Assembly (NCBI RefSeq): GCF_036169555.1
Contig: NZ_CP108032.1
Span: 992,001-1,056,000, forward strand
Direction of reading: 5' to 3'
Origin: Streptomyces sp. NBC_00306
GTDB taxonomy: Bacteria > Actinomycetota > Actinomycetes > Streptomycetales > Streptomycetaceae
DNA: 64,000 nucleotides
Shown here in pieces: positions 1 through 7,875 of the stretch. Within the stretch, counting starts at the first letter, position 1; each line of letters opens with the position of its first letter. The translations under genes and the position numbers were made by a program. The notes under the pieces were generated by a model. The model worked only from the letters and a program-made list of their open reading frames with translations, made no database searches and had not been told where the DNA came from.

Positions 1-1284
1 AAGCACGTCGTCTACGAGTTTCCGGGGAGGCTGTGACAGATCGAGGGCGTCCGGGCCCTTGGCCCAGCGTGAGCCGGGGTGCGGGGCCAGGTAGGTGGAG
101 ACCAGGTCGTACGCGGCGAACCAGTGGACCAGCTTGGGGCGGTCGATGCCGTCGCGGTACAGCTTCTCGATCTCGGCGCACAGCTGGTTCGTGACCTGCG
201 GCGCCCGCTCCCAGTCGATCTTCAGGGTGTTGTCGGTCCACCGCAGCACGTCGTGCTTGTGCAGGTAGGAGAAGAGCAGCTGGCCGCCGAGGCCGTCATA
301 GTTGCGCACGCGCTCGCCGGTGACCGGGAAGCGGAACATGCGGTCGAAGAGCACGGCGTACTGGACGTCGCGGCCGTGGGAGTTGCCCTCGGCGTCGAGC
401 TTCACGGCCTCCTTGAAGGCGGTGAGGTCGCAGCGCAGCTCCTCGAGGCCGTACATCCAGAACGGCTGGCGCTGCTTGATCATGAAGGGGTCGAAGGGCA
501 GGTCGCCGTGGCTGTGGGTGCGGTCGTGGACCATGTCCCAGAGCACGAAGGCCTGCTCGCAGCGCTCCTGGTCACCGATCATCTCCTGGATGTCCTCCGG
601 GAGCTGGAGACCGAGGACCTGCACGGCCTCACTCGTCACGGCGCGGAAGCGCGCGGCCTCGCGGTCGCAGAAGATGCCGCCCCAGGTGAAGCGCTCGGGG
701 GCCTCGCGCACGGCGATCGTCTCCGGGAAGAGCACCGCGGAGTTGGTGTCGTAGCCCGCGGTGAAGTCCTCGAAGGTGATGCCGCAGAAGAGGGGGTTGT
801 CGTAGCGGGTGCGCTCGAGCTCGGCGAGCCACTCGGGCCACACCATGCGCAGCACGACCGCTTCGAGGTTGCGGTCCGGGTTGCCGTTCTGCGTGTACAT
901 CGGGAAGACGACCAGGTGCTGGAGCCCGTCGGCGCGGCCCCGGGCGGGCTGGAAGGCCAGCAGCGCGTCAAGGAAGTCGGGTATGCCGAAGGCATCGTCG
1001 GCCCACTTGCGCAGGTCGGCGACGAGCGCGCGGTGGTACTCGGCGTCGTGCGGCAGGAGCGGGGAGAGCTCGCCGATCGCGTCGATGACGCGGTCCAGTA
1101 CTGCTTCGGCGTCGACACGCGCGGGGGCGCCCTCGGCGTCGAAGTCGATGGAGCCGTCCTTGGACTGCCAGGGACGGATCTCCTCGACGGCATTCTTGAG
1201 CCTCGTCCAGGCCGGGTGCTCGACGACCCGGTCGGCGGGGGATATGGGCGCAGGTGCGGCGTCCTGCACAAGAATTTCCGTCAT
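1..1284 (-). CDS. DUF6421 family protein (3' end cut off by window edge)
   Basis: The reading frame runs from ATG at 1284 to the window edge with no stop, giving 428 codons. A GGAGGAAG ribosome binding site lies just upstream of the start. The protein begins MTEILVQDAAP. It contains blocks I recall as typical of the Streptomyces DUF6421 family: RPWQSKDGSIDF near residue 40, AFQPARGRADGLQHLVVFPMY near 110, and MVHDRTHSHGDLPFDPFMIK near 260. No signal peptide or membrane segment is visible, so it is probably cytoplasmic. The HDRTHSHGD stretch is rich in His and Asp and could bind metal, but that is inference. No function is known to me. The gene is probably monocistronic in this direction, because its upstream neighbour, the esterase, has its own ribosome binding site and lies 82 bp away. 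Confidence 0.85.
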   Translation of the reverse strand, partial: MTEILVQDAAPAPISPADRVVEHPAWTRLKNAVEEIRPWQSKDGSIDFDAEGAPARVDAEAVLDRVIDAIGELSPLLPHDAEYHRALVADLRKWADDAFGIPDFLDALLAFQPARGRADGLQHLVVFPMYTQNGNPDRNLEAVVLRMVWPEWLAELERTRYDNPLFCGITFEDFTAGYDTNSAVLFPETIAVREAPERFTWGGIFCDREAARFRAVTSEAVQVLGLQLPEDIQEMIGDQERCEQAFVLWDMVHDRTHSHGDLPFDPFMIKQRQPFWMYGLEELRCDLTAFKEAVKLDAEGNSHGRDVQYAVLFDRMFRFPVTGERVRNYDGLGGQLLFSYLHKHDVLRWTDNTLKIDWERAPQVTNQLCAEIEKLYRDGIDRPKLVHWFAAYDLVSTYLAPHPGSRWAKGPDALDLSQPPRKLVDDVL

Positions 1285-1365
1285 GTCACTTCCTCCACAG
1301 GAGAACCTCGCGTCAAGACACCGTATCTATGCCCGGTTCTCCGGTACAAGTAGCCAGAAGCGAAA

Positions 1366-2361
1366 TTATTCTTCCCCACCTTCATGATCACCGGAAGGTT
1401 TGCGGTCGATCATGGTCGCGGCAATGACTTCTGCCACACCGGCCATCGCATCCTTCGCCTCGTCCACCACATTGCTCAGCGCGAGGAAGCCGTGGAACAT
1501 CCCCGGATAGTGGGCTTCCGTGACCGGTACGCCCGCCTCGACGAGCCTCTTCGCGTATGCCCGCCCCTCGTCGCACACGGGGTCGCAGCCGGCCGTGACG
1601 ATGTGCGCCGCAGGCAGTCCGGCGAGCTCGGCGCGCAGCGGGGAGGCCAGCGGGTGATGGATGTCACCGTCCGGTCCGAGGTACAGATCGCGGAACCAGC
1701 GGACGTGCTCGGCGGTGAGGTAGTAACCCTCCGCGTTGGTGCGGTGCGACTCCGTGTCGAGAGCCGCGTCGGTCGCCGGATAGATCAGCACCTGCAGGGC
1801 GACGTCCGGACCGCCGCGCTCGCGACCGACGAGCATGGCGCAGGTGGCGAGGTTGCCCCCGGCGCTGTCCCCCGCGACGACCAGGGCGCGCGGGTCGCCT
1901 CCCAGCTCGCCGATGTGGTCCGCGGCCCAGCACACGGCCGCGTACGCGTCCTCGATGGGGACCGGGAAGCGCACCTCGGGAGCGAGGCGGTAGTCGACGG
2001 CGACGACGACGGCGCCCGCGTCCCGGCAGAGCTGACGGCACAGCCGGTCGTGGCTGTTCAGCCCGCCGAGCACCCAGCCGCCGCCGTGGAAGAAGACCAC
2101 CGTCGGCCAGGGCCCGGGTCCGGCTTCGGGAAGGGGACGGTAGACGCGCACCGGAAGCTCGGGGGCGCCGGGCGGGCCGGGGATCGTGCGGTCGGCCACC
2201 TCGCCCACCTTCTGCCTGCCGAAGGGTGACAGGGAGGCGTCCATGATCCGCCGCGCCTCCACGGCATCGGTCACCGACACCCCGACGTCGGGGAAGACCG
2301 CGGCGAGAATGTCGACGAACTCCCTCACCTCGGGCCTCAGCCGGTCTCTCCCGACGGTCAT
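1366..2361 (-). CDS. alpha/beta-hydrolase esterase, HSL (hormone-sensitive lipase) type
   Basis: A 331-residue serine hydrolase expected to cleave carboxyl esters of short or medium acyl chains. The HSL-family oxyanion motif HGGG(W) is at about residues 92-95 and the nucleophile elbow GDSAGG at 165-170, with Ser166 as nucleophile. Asp260 in CDPVCDE and His290 in HGF complete a plausible catalytic triad. The ATG at 2361 is chosen because GAGGGAGA sits about 6 bp upstream; the frame stays open further upstream (ATG at 2451), but no good ribosome binding site precedes that start. No signal peptide is seen, so it is likely cytoplasmic. The substrate cannot be told from sequence. Confidence 0.85.
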   Translation of the reverse strand: MTVGRDRLRPEVREFVDILAAVFPDVGVSVTDAVEARRIMDASLSPFGRQKVGEVADRTIPGPPGAPELPVRVYRPLPEAGPGPWPTVVFFHGGGWVLGGLNSHDRLCRQLCRDAGAVVVAVDYRLAPEVRFPVPIEDAYAAVCWAADHIGELGGDPRALVVAGDSAGGNLATCAMLVGRERGGPDVALQVLIYPATDAALDTESHRTNAEGYYLTAEHVRWFRDLYLGPDGDIHHPLASPLRAELAGLPAAHIVTAGCDPVCDEGRAYAKRLVEAGVPVTEAHYPGMFHGFLALSNVVDEAKDAMAGVAEVIAATMIDRKPSGDHEGGEE

Positions 2362-2651
2362 CCGGGTCTCCCTCGTCCGTGCGAACAGTGTGTCGGCCCC
2401 AGCGTTCCTTCCCGGCGCGGCGGCGCGCAGGATTTTGCGCAGGGCTGACATGACGTCAAGCCCTACAGGACGCGCCCACGAGCGGGGGACACGACAGGCG
2501 CCCGAGTGGCCGGAAGTCGGCGCCAATCACCCCTGTTACCGCGTGCGAGAGCGGTTTCATCCGGGGGTCCGGCCATTAGGCTGCGTCCTTGCCGCGCCGC
2601 GTCGTCAGGCCACGCCGCGCGGGAGCCGCCGTCGACGGAAGCGAGAGAATC

Positions 2652-3335
2652 TTGACTTTCCTCACCATCGGTCATCGCGGGGTCATGGGCGTCGAGCCGG
2701 AGAACACCCTGCGTTCCTTCGTCCGGGCCGAGCGGGCCGGGATGGACGCCATCGAACTGGATCTGCATCTGAGCAAGGACGGCGCGCTCGTCGTCATGCA
2801 CGACGCCGACGTGGACCGTACGACGGACGGCAAGGGACCCATCGCCGACAAGACCCTGGCGGAACTGCGCGAGCTCGACGCGGGCCAGGGCGAGCGGGTG
2901 CCGGTCTTCGAAGAGGTCCTCGACGCGGTGCACGCACCGCTGCAGGCCGAGATCAAGGACATCGCCGCGGCGCGTGCCCTCGCGGAGGTGATGAGGAAGC
3001 GCGACCTCGTCCACCGGGTCACCGTCTCGTCCTTCCACGACGACGCGGTGGCCGAGATCGCCTCGCTGGTGCCGGGCGTCCGCACGGTGCTGATCGCGAG
3101 CCGCTGGGGTGCCGACATCGTCGACCGCGCCAAGGCCGTGGGCGCGGGAGCCCTCGCCCTGAACATCCGCCGGCTGACCCTGGAGACCGTCGAGCACGCC
3201 CACGGCGAGGCGCTTCAGGTGATCGGCTGGGTGGTCAACACCCAGGACCAGCTGCGGCTGGTGCGCGCCCTCGAACTGGACGGCGCGACCACCGACTTCC
3301 CGGAGATCCGGCGCACCGGGCGGTTCACCGCGTAG
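2652..3335 (+). CDS. glycerophosphodiester phosphodiesterase
   Basis: Predicted to hydrolyse glycerophosphodiesters to glycerol-3-phosphate and an alcohol. The GDPD family signatures are present: GHRG at the extreme N-terminus, PENT about 10 residues later, the metal-binding ELDLHLSKDG block, the catalytic MHD motif, and a late EIKD. At 227 residues from the TTG at 2652 the length fits the short soluble bacterial class. The TTG start is preferred because GGAAGCGAG lies about 10 bp upstream and the next residues (TFLTIGHRG) are the normal start of the fold. An ATG at 2589 would add 21 Arg-rich residues. No signal peptide is seen. It is convergent with the GNAT gene downstream. Confidence 0.85.
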   Translation: MTFLTIGHRGVMGVEPENTLRSFVRAERAGMDAIELDLHLSKDGALVVMHDADVDRTTDGKGPIADKTLAELRELDAGQGERVPVFEEVLDAVHAPLQAEIKDIAAARALAEVMRKRDLVHRVTVSSFHDDAVAEIASLVPGVRTVLIASRWGADIVDRAKAVGAGALALNIRRLTLETVEHAHGEALQVIGWVVNTQDQLRLVRALELDGATTDFPEIRRTGRFTA

Positions 3336-3384
3336 GGCGTGGCGGCCGGTCAGGACCCCGCCGCGGTGCGGGGCGGTTGGGGGA

Positions 3385-3939
3385 TCACACCGTCAGATCC
3401 TTCACCAGCAGCTCGAAGACCAGGTCCTTGCGCTGCGGGATGCCGAAGCGTTCGTCGCCGTACGGGAAGGGTGTCAGCTCTCCCGTACGGCGGTAGCCGC
3501 GCCGCTCGTACCAGGCGATCAGTTCGTTCCGCACCGAGATCACCGTCATGTGCATCTCGCGCACGCCCCACGTCTCGCGTGCGCTGCGTTCCGCCTGGGC
3601 GATGACCAGACGTCCCAGCCCCTCGCCCTGGAGCTTCGGGCGGACGGCGAACATGCCGAAGTAGGCGGCCTCGCCGCGGTGTTCGAGCTGGCAGCAGGCG
3701 ATCAGCTCACCGTCGCGCTCCACGACGAGGAGGCGGCTTCCGGGGGATTCGATGACCTCGCGCACACCCTCGGGGTCGGTGCGCTGGCCGCCGAGGATGT
3801 CCGCCTCGGTCGTCCAGCCGGTCCGGCTCGCGTCACCGCGGTAGGCCGACTCGATCAGCCCGACCAGCGCCGGTGTGTCGGCGGCGACGGCATCGCGGTA
3901 CGTCAGCTCGCCGGAGTCCCGGGGCGGTGCGGTGTCCAT
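3385..3939 (-). CDS. GNAT family N-acetyltransferase
   Basis: A 184-residue acetyltransferase of unknown acceptor. The acetyl-CoA-binding motif A is visible as VRPKLQGEGLGRLVI around residues 108-122, preceded by a typical beta4 strand (GEAAYFGMFAV) and followed by the C-terminal ERRGYRRTGE element. ATG 3939 is chosen because GGAGAG lies about 7 bp upstream. The gene diverges from a VOC-fold gene, and the 145-bp space between them holds an inverted repeat that may be an operator. The acceptor could be an amino acid, peptide or antibiotic; nothing in the sequence decides this. Confidence 0.8.
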   Translation of the reverse strand: MDTAPPRDSGELTYRDAVAADTPALVGLIESAYRGDASRTGWTTEADILGGQRTDPEGVREVIESPGSRLLVVERDGELIACCQLEHRGEAAYFGMFAVRPKLQGEGLGRLVIAQAERSARETWGVREMHMTVISVRNELIAWYERRGYRRTGELTPFPYGDERFGIPQRKDLVFELLVKDLTV

Positions 3940-3985
3940 GGATCGCTCTCCGTTCTCAACAGCGTGCGCGTGCCACGAGAGTACC

Positions 3986-4072
3986 TGCGGACACGATCCA
4001 GGAAGTGTCCGCACAGTGTCGTCGTCCGCCCGGAGGGCGTCGCGAACCGGACGAGACTTTGCGGACACGATC
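3986..4072. promoter_or_regulatory. inverted and direct repeats in divergent promoter region
   Basis: TGCGGACAC (3986-3994) and GTGTCCGCA (4005-4013) form a perfect 9-bp inverted repeat with a 10-bp spacer. The left arm with its flank, TGCGGACACGATC, recurs as a direct repeat at 4060-4072, thirteen bases before the VOC gene start. This looks like a set of regulator binding sites shared by the GNAT and VOC genes. No regulator gene is adjacent, so the binding protein is unknown. Confidence 0.4.
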
Positions 4073-4084
4073 TAGGGTTCGGGC

Positions 4085-4471
4085 ATGGTGCATGTGCTGA
4101 GCAGTCGGATCCTCCTGCGTCCCACCGACCCCGAGCGCTCCCGGCAGTTCTACGGGCAGAAACTCGGACTGGCCGTCCACCGGGAGTTCGGGACCGGTCC
4201 GGAACGGGGCACGGTCTACTTCCTCGGTGGCGGGTTCCTCGAGATCTCGGGCCGCTCCGAGCCTCCCGCCGCGAACGGGCCCCGACTGTGGCTCCAGGTC
4301 GAGGACGTCGCGGCCGTCCACGCGGAACTGGCGGAGCAGGGTGTCGAGGTGCTGCGGCCGCCCGTGCAGGAGCCGTGGGGGCTGATCGAGATGTGGATCG
4401 CGGACCCGGACGGCCATCGGATCGCCGTCGTCGAGGTGCCCGCCGATCATCCGCTGCGTCACCGTCCCTGA
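4085..4471 (+). CDS. VOC-fold (glyoxalase/bleomycin-resistance-like) protein
   Basis: A 128-residue single-domain VOC protein. It shows the paired beta-alpha-beta-beta-beta modules: the N-terminal strand RILLRPTDPERSRQFYGQKLG and the C-terminal EPWGLIEMWIADPDGHRIAVVEV, the usual metal or ligand face with a late Glu. Such proteins include glyoxalases, dioxygenases and antibiotic-binding proteins, and the specific role cannot be assigned. No clear ribosome binding site is seen before ATG 4085, so translation may be leaderless or nearly so. It diverges from the GNAT acetyltransferase; shared control is inferred from the repeats between them. Confidence 0.8.
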   Translation: MVHVLSSRILLRPTDPERSRQFYGQKLGLAVHREFGTGPERGTVYFLGGGFLEISGRSEPPAANGPRLWLQVEDVAAVHAELAEQGVEVLRPPVQEPWGLIEMWIADPDGHRIAVVEVPADHPLRHRP

Positions 4472-4621
4472 GCCGGACGCCGGGGAGCGGGCGGGGCGCG
4501 CGGGCACAGAGCGCGGGCCCGGACACCGCTCAGTGCTCCCTGTGCACCCCCGTGCGCTCGCGTACCCCCGGTGGTGGCCGGGCATCGACCTCTCGACATC
4601 CGTCGATGGGGGAGGTTCGCC

Positions 4622-5170
4622 GTGCACGGACCCGCGATGTCCGGCTGGCTGCTCATGGCGCTGTGCGGAGCGACCGGGCTGTACTGCCTGGTGCGGATGC
4701 GCGGCACCTCCGGCGAGGCACGCAGGGCGGCCGGCGGCGAGGCGCTGATGGGTTTCGGCATGGCGGCGATGGCGCTGCCGGCGGCCGTGGTCGTGCTGCC
4801 GGGGTGGGCCTGGACGGTGTACGCGGCCGTCTTCGGGGCCGCGGCGCTCGCGGCCCTGTGGCCGGCCCGCCGTGGTCTGCATCATCTGCACCACGCGGTC
4901 GGTTCGCTCGCGATGGTCTACATGGCGTTGGCGATGGCCCCCGGAGGCGGCGCCCACACCGGTCACGCCCCGGCCGGCGTACCCCTGCTGACCGGCGCGC
5001 TGCTGGTGTACTACGCGGCGTACGTCCTGCGCTCGGGGGTGCGGCTGGTGCCCGTCCCGGCTGCCGCGGGCGTCTCGGGGCCCCTCTCCTTCGGCACCCG
5101 GCCCGAACTCGCTCCGGCCTGCAGACTGGCGATGGGCCTCGCGATGCTCGCCATGCTGCTCACCCTCTGA
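4622..5170 (+). CDS. DUF5134-type integral membrane protein
   Basis: A 182-residue hydrophobic protein with about five predicted membrane segments: near residues 8-24, 40-60, 62-78, 92-108 and 125-145, plus a hydrophobic C-terminal tail. A His-rich loop (RRGLHHLHHAVGS, then AHTGHA) lies between segments, which is typical of the actinobacterial DUF5134 family as I recall it. The GTG start at 4622 has GGGGGAGG about 7 bp upstream. The next gene encodes an M56 metallopeptidase, a pairing I believe is common in Streptomyces. The function is unknown; metal binding by the His cluster is a guess. Confidence 0.75.
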   Translation: MHGPAMSGWLLMALCGATGLYCLVRMRGTSGEARRAAGGEALMGFGMAAMALPAAVVVLPGWAWTVYAAVFGAAALAALWPARRGLHHLHHAVGSLAMVYMALAMAPGGGAHTGHAPAGVPLLTGALLVYYAAYVLRSGVRLVPVPAAAGVSGPLSFGTRPELAPACRLAMGLAMLAMLLTL

Positions 5171-5276
5171 CGCCCCCTCGACGGCCCGCCGGGAGGCGGG
5201 TTGAGAGACCGTGTCGTACATCACTTGGCGCGCAGGGTCATACCCGCAAGTAGTCGCGCGCTCATAGGCTGACGGC

Positions 5277-6218
5277 ATGTTGGTCTCCCTCGTGCTGCTG
5301 ACGCTCGGCGCACTGGCCGCCGTGGCGGCTCCGCGACTGCTGTCGCGTGCCGACTGGCCGGAGCGCGAGCCGGTGGTGGCCCTGTGGGTGTGGCAGTGCG
5401 TGGTGGCGGCGGTGCTGCTGTCGTTCGCGCTGTCGATGACCTTCAGCGCGGCGGCGGCCTGGCAGCTCGTCCGCGGCCATGTCTTCGCACCGGCGCCGCA
5501 CGGGGTCGTGGAGGCCTATGCCCTCGGGGCGAACGGGCCGTGGTCGGCCGTCCTCGCGGTCGTGCTGGCCTGCGGCGGCCTGTGGACCGCCGCCATGCTC
5601 ACCCGGGAGATCCTCCGGGCCCGGCTGCGCCGCAGGCAGCGGCGTAGCGAGCTGCTGGTGCGCTCCCCCCTCATGCCGGGCGAGCAGCCGGGCAGTGAGC
5701 CGCTGGTGGTCCTGGAGGGGGCACGCCCCGACGCGTGGTGGCTGCCCGGTGCCGCGCCTCAACTGGTCATCACCACCGCGGCGTTGCGACGGCTGAAGGG
5801 CCGTCAGCTCGACGCGGTCCTGGCGCACGAGCAGGGTCACGCCCAGGCGCGCCACGACTGGCTGCTGCACTGCTCCTCGGCACTCGCCAACGGGTTCCCG
5901 CAGATCCCGGTGTTCGCCGCGTTCCGCGACGAGATGCACCGGCTGGTGGAGCTTGCCGCCGACGATGTCGCCTCGCGCAGGTTCGGGCGGCTCACGATCG
6001 CCCTCGCGCTGGTGGAACTGAACGAGGACCGCGGGGTGTTCGGTCCGTGCCCCACGCCGGACGCCCAGCTGCCGCAGCGCGTCAACCGGCTGCTGACGCC
6101 CGTTCCGCGGCTCACCGCGGGCCGTCGTCTGCGGCTGACCGCCGCGGCCGCACTGGTGCCGGTGGTCCCGCTGCTGGTGGCCTTCGTCCCCGCACTTCGC
6201 GCGCTGGGTCAGCCGTAG
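5277..6218 (+). CDS. M56 family (BlaR1/HtpX-like) membrane metallopeptidase
   Basis: A 313-residue membrane protease. Hydrophobic segments occur near residues 3-20, 36-58, 88-108 and 286-306. The zinc motif HEQGH is at residues 184-188, and a third ligand is expected in ELAADD about 35 residues later. In BlaR1/MecR1 this domain cleaves a repressor after a sensor binds beta-lactam, but here there is no penicillin-sensor domain and no BlaI-type repressor nearby, so the target is unknown. It starts at ATG 5277, and a TAGGCT box 6 bp before the start suggests a leaderless transcript. It follows the DUF5134 gene after a weak hairpin near 5185-5200. Confidence 0.85.
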   Translation: MLVSLVLLTLGALAAVAAPRLLSRADWPEREPVVALWVWQCVVAAVLLSFALSMTFSAAAAWQLVRGHVFAPAPHGVVEAYALGANGPWSAVLAVVLACGGLWTAAMLTREILRARLRRRQRRSELLVRSPLMPGEQPGSEPLVVLEGARPDAWWLPGAAPQLVITTAALRRLKGRQLDAVLAHEQGHAQARHDWLLHCSSALANGFPQIPVFAAFRDEMHRLVELAADDVASRRFGRLTIALALVELNEDRGVFGPCPTPDAQLPQRVNRLLTPVPRLTAGRRLRLTAAAALVPVVPLLVAFVPALRALGQP

Positions 6219-6246
6219 ATCTCCTTTCACGGGGAAGATCCCTCTC

Positions 6247-6933
6247 ATGCATTCGCCACATCCCGCTCCGACCACTCCCCCGGAGGCCGGACCGCCGGCC
6301 GGACCGGTGCGCACCGGATCGCTGCTGGTCGTGCTCTTCGCCGTCCTGCTGTTCCTGGTCACGATCGCCTGGTCACCGCTCATCTCCTTCGACCGCTCCG
6401 TCGCCGACGGACTGCACGCGTGGGCCGTCGAGGATCCGGGGCTCGTCCGGGTGAATCGCGTCCTGAGCGACTGGGTGTGGGACCCCTGGACGATGCGTGC
6501 GCTGATCGCTGTGGCTGTCGTGTGGCTGTGGTGGCGGAGCGAACGCCTGCTCGCCGTGTGGGTGGCGGCGACGAGCGCGCTCGGCACGCTCCTCCAGCAG
6601 GGTCTGAAATCCGCGGTGGGCCGCGAGCGCCCGGAGTGGCCCGATCCGGTCGACTCGGCGCACTTCTCGGCCTTCCCTTCGGGCCACGCGATGACGGCCA
6701 TGGTCACCTGCGTGACGGTGCTCTGGCTGCTGCGGCGCCACGGGCTGGAGGGGCAGTGGTGGCTGTGGGCCGTGGTCGTGGCCGTGGTCTCCGTGGTGGG
6801 GGTGGGCCTGACCCGGCTCTATCTCGGCGTCCACTGGCCCACCGACGTCATCGGCGGCTGGCTGCTCGGGGCGGGCTGGGTGACGTTTTCCGTCGTGGCG
6901 TACGAACGGACGGTCTTGTCCCGGCAGCACTGA
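6247..6933 (+). CDS. PAP2-family membrane phosphatase
   Basis: A 228-residue integral membrane phosphatase of the phosphatidic acid phosphatase 2 class. The three catalytic motifs are intact: KSAVGRERP at 121-129, PSGH at 144-147, and a third motif TRLYLGVH at 189-196. About six membrane helices surround them. Likely substrates are phosphatidate, undecaprenyl pyrophosphate or another lipid phosphate on the outer membrane face; the sequence does not decide. The N-terminus is Pro-rich and cytoplasmic. The gene follows the M56 gene by 28 bp and precedes the HAD gene by 19 bp, so the three may be cotranscribed. Confidence 0.88.
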   Translation: MHSPHPAPTTPPEAGPPAGPVRTGSLLVVLFAVLLFLVTIAWSPLISFDRSVADGLHAWAVEDPGLVRVNRVLSDWVWDPWTMRALIAVAVVWLWWRSERLLAVWVAATSALGTLLQQGLKSAVGRERPEWPDPVDSAHFSAFPSGHAMTAMVTCVTVLWLLRRHGLEGQWWLWAVVVAVVSVVGVGLTRLYLGVHWPTDVIGGWLLGAGWVTFSVVAYERTVLSRQH

Positions 6934-6952
6934 GCCGGAGAGGATCGTCGTC

Positions 6953-7735
6953 ATGCCGGTCAAGGGTGTGCTGTTCGACTTCTCGGGAACGCTGCTGCGC
7001 AGCGAGTCGGTGTCCGACTGGCTCCGGGCGAGCCTGGCCGCATGCGGCGTCGAACTCCCCGAGCCCGGGTTGTCCCGCCTCGCCGACGAGCTGGCGGCGG
7101 CCGGCGCCCTGCCGGGCGGTCCGAAGCCGGCCGTGATCCCGCCGCATCTCGTGGAGGTGTGGGCGGCCCGCGACGCGTCCATGGAGCACCACCGCGCCGC
7201 GTACACCGGTCTCGCGCGCGGCGTCCACCTGCCGGATCCCCGCCTGTGCGACGCGCTGTACGAACGGCACATGGAGCCCGCGGCCTGGCGCCCCTATCCC
7301 GACGCCGCCGAGGTACTGGGCGCACTGCGTGAGCGGGGGCTCGGCATCGCGGTGGTGAGCAACATCGGCTGGGACCTGCGACCGGTCGTGCGGGCCCACG
7401 GCCTGGACGCCTTCGTGGACGCGTACACGCTGTCCTACGAGCACGGCGTGCAGAAACCCGACGTACGGCTGTTCCGTGCGGCCTGCGAGGCGCTGGGGCT
7501 GCATCCGGCCGACGTACTCATGGTCGGGGACGACCGGCACGCGGACGGGGGCGCCGCGGATCTCGGATGTGCCGTCCACTTCGTGGATCCGCTGCCGGCG
7601 GAGGAACGCCCCGCCCCGCGGAAAGTGCTGGATCTCGTGGACCGAGCGGACCGGGCGGACCGGGCGGACCGGTACGAACCGTGCGGACCCCGGGGCCCCG
7701 ATTCGTCCGCACAACGGCCCGGGGAGAGACACTGA
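6953..7735 (+). CDS. HAD superfamily hydrolase
   Basis: A 260-residue haloacid-dehalogenase-fold enzyme. Motif I is DFSGT at residues 9-13, with the nucleophile Asp9 intact but the usual general acid Asp at +2 replaced by Ser. Motif II is VVSN, motif III is the Lys in HGVQKPD, and motif IV is GDDRHAD. The Asp-to-Ser change suggests a dehalogenase-like or altered phosphotransfer chemistry, or reduced phosphatase activity. Near the C-terminus is a short in-frame repeat of Asp-Arg-Ala, followed by a disordered Gly/Pro tail. GAGAGG lies upstream of ATG 6953. The substrate is unknown. Confidence 0.8.
   Translation: MPVKGVLFDFSGTLLRSESVSDWLRASLAACGVELPEPGLSRLADELAAAGALPGGPKPAVIPPHLVEVWAARDASMEHHRAAYTGLARGVHLPDPRLCDALYERHMEPAAWRPYPDAAEVLGALRERGLGIAVVSNIGWDLRPVVRAHGLDAFVDAYTLSYEHGVQKPDVRLFRAACEALGLHPADVLMVGDDRHADGGAADLGCAVHFVDPLPAEERPAPRKVLDLVDRADRADRADRYEPCGPRGPDSSAQRPGERH
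7640..7675 (+). repeat. 9-bp tandem repeat inside the HAD gene
   Basis: Four near-identical 9-bp units of GACCGGGCG type lie in frame and encode repeated Asp-Arg-Ala. The last unit is degenerate (GACCGGTAC). The repeat is at the start of a low-complexity C-terminal tail. Confidence 0.75.
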
Positions 7736-7751
7736 AGGCATGACGAAGCCA

Positions 7752-7788
7752 CCCGAACCGGACGATCCCCCGCGTCGCCCGGTTCGGG
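7752..7788. terminator. possible hairpin terminator after the HAD gene
   Basis: CCCGAACCG (7752-7760) pairs perfectly with CGGTTCGGG (7780-7788) across a 19-base loop. There is no U-tract. The position, between the HAD gene and the TetR promoter, fits a weak terminator. Confidence 0.4.
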
Positions 7789-7843
7789 CAGCACCCCGCT
7801 GACCAGGCCCTGAAGCCCGCACAGCGGAACACGCTGAGTATAT

Positions 7844-7856
7844 TGGCTGAGAGCCA
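7844..7856. promoter_or_regulatory. candidate TetR operator
   Basis: TGGCT-GAG-AGCCA is a perfect 5-bp inverted repeat with a 3-bp spacer, ending 19 bp before the TetR start codon. The place and form fit an autoregulatory operator. The arms are short and no second copy was found, so confidence is limited. Confidence 0.4.
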
Positions 7857-7875
7857 GTCAACGCAGGAGTCCAGC

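Noticed and set aside
7740..7802. A 20-codon frame (MTKPPEPDD...) after the HAD gene
   Set aside because: The spacing from any ribosome binding site is poor, and the DNA forms the probable terminator hairpin.
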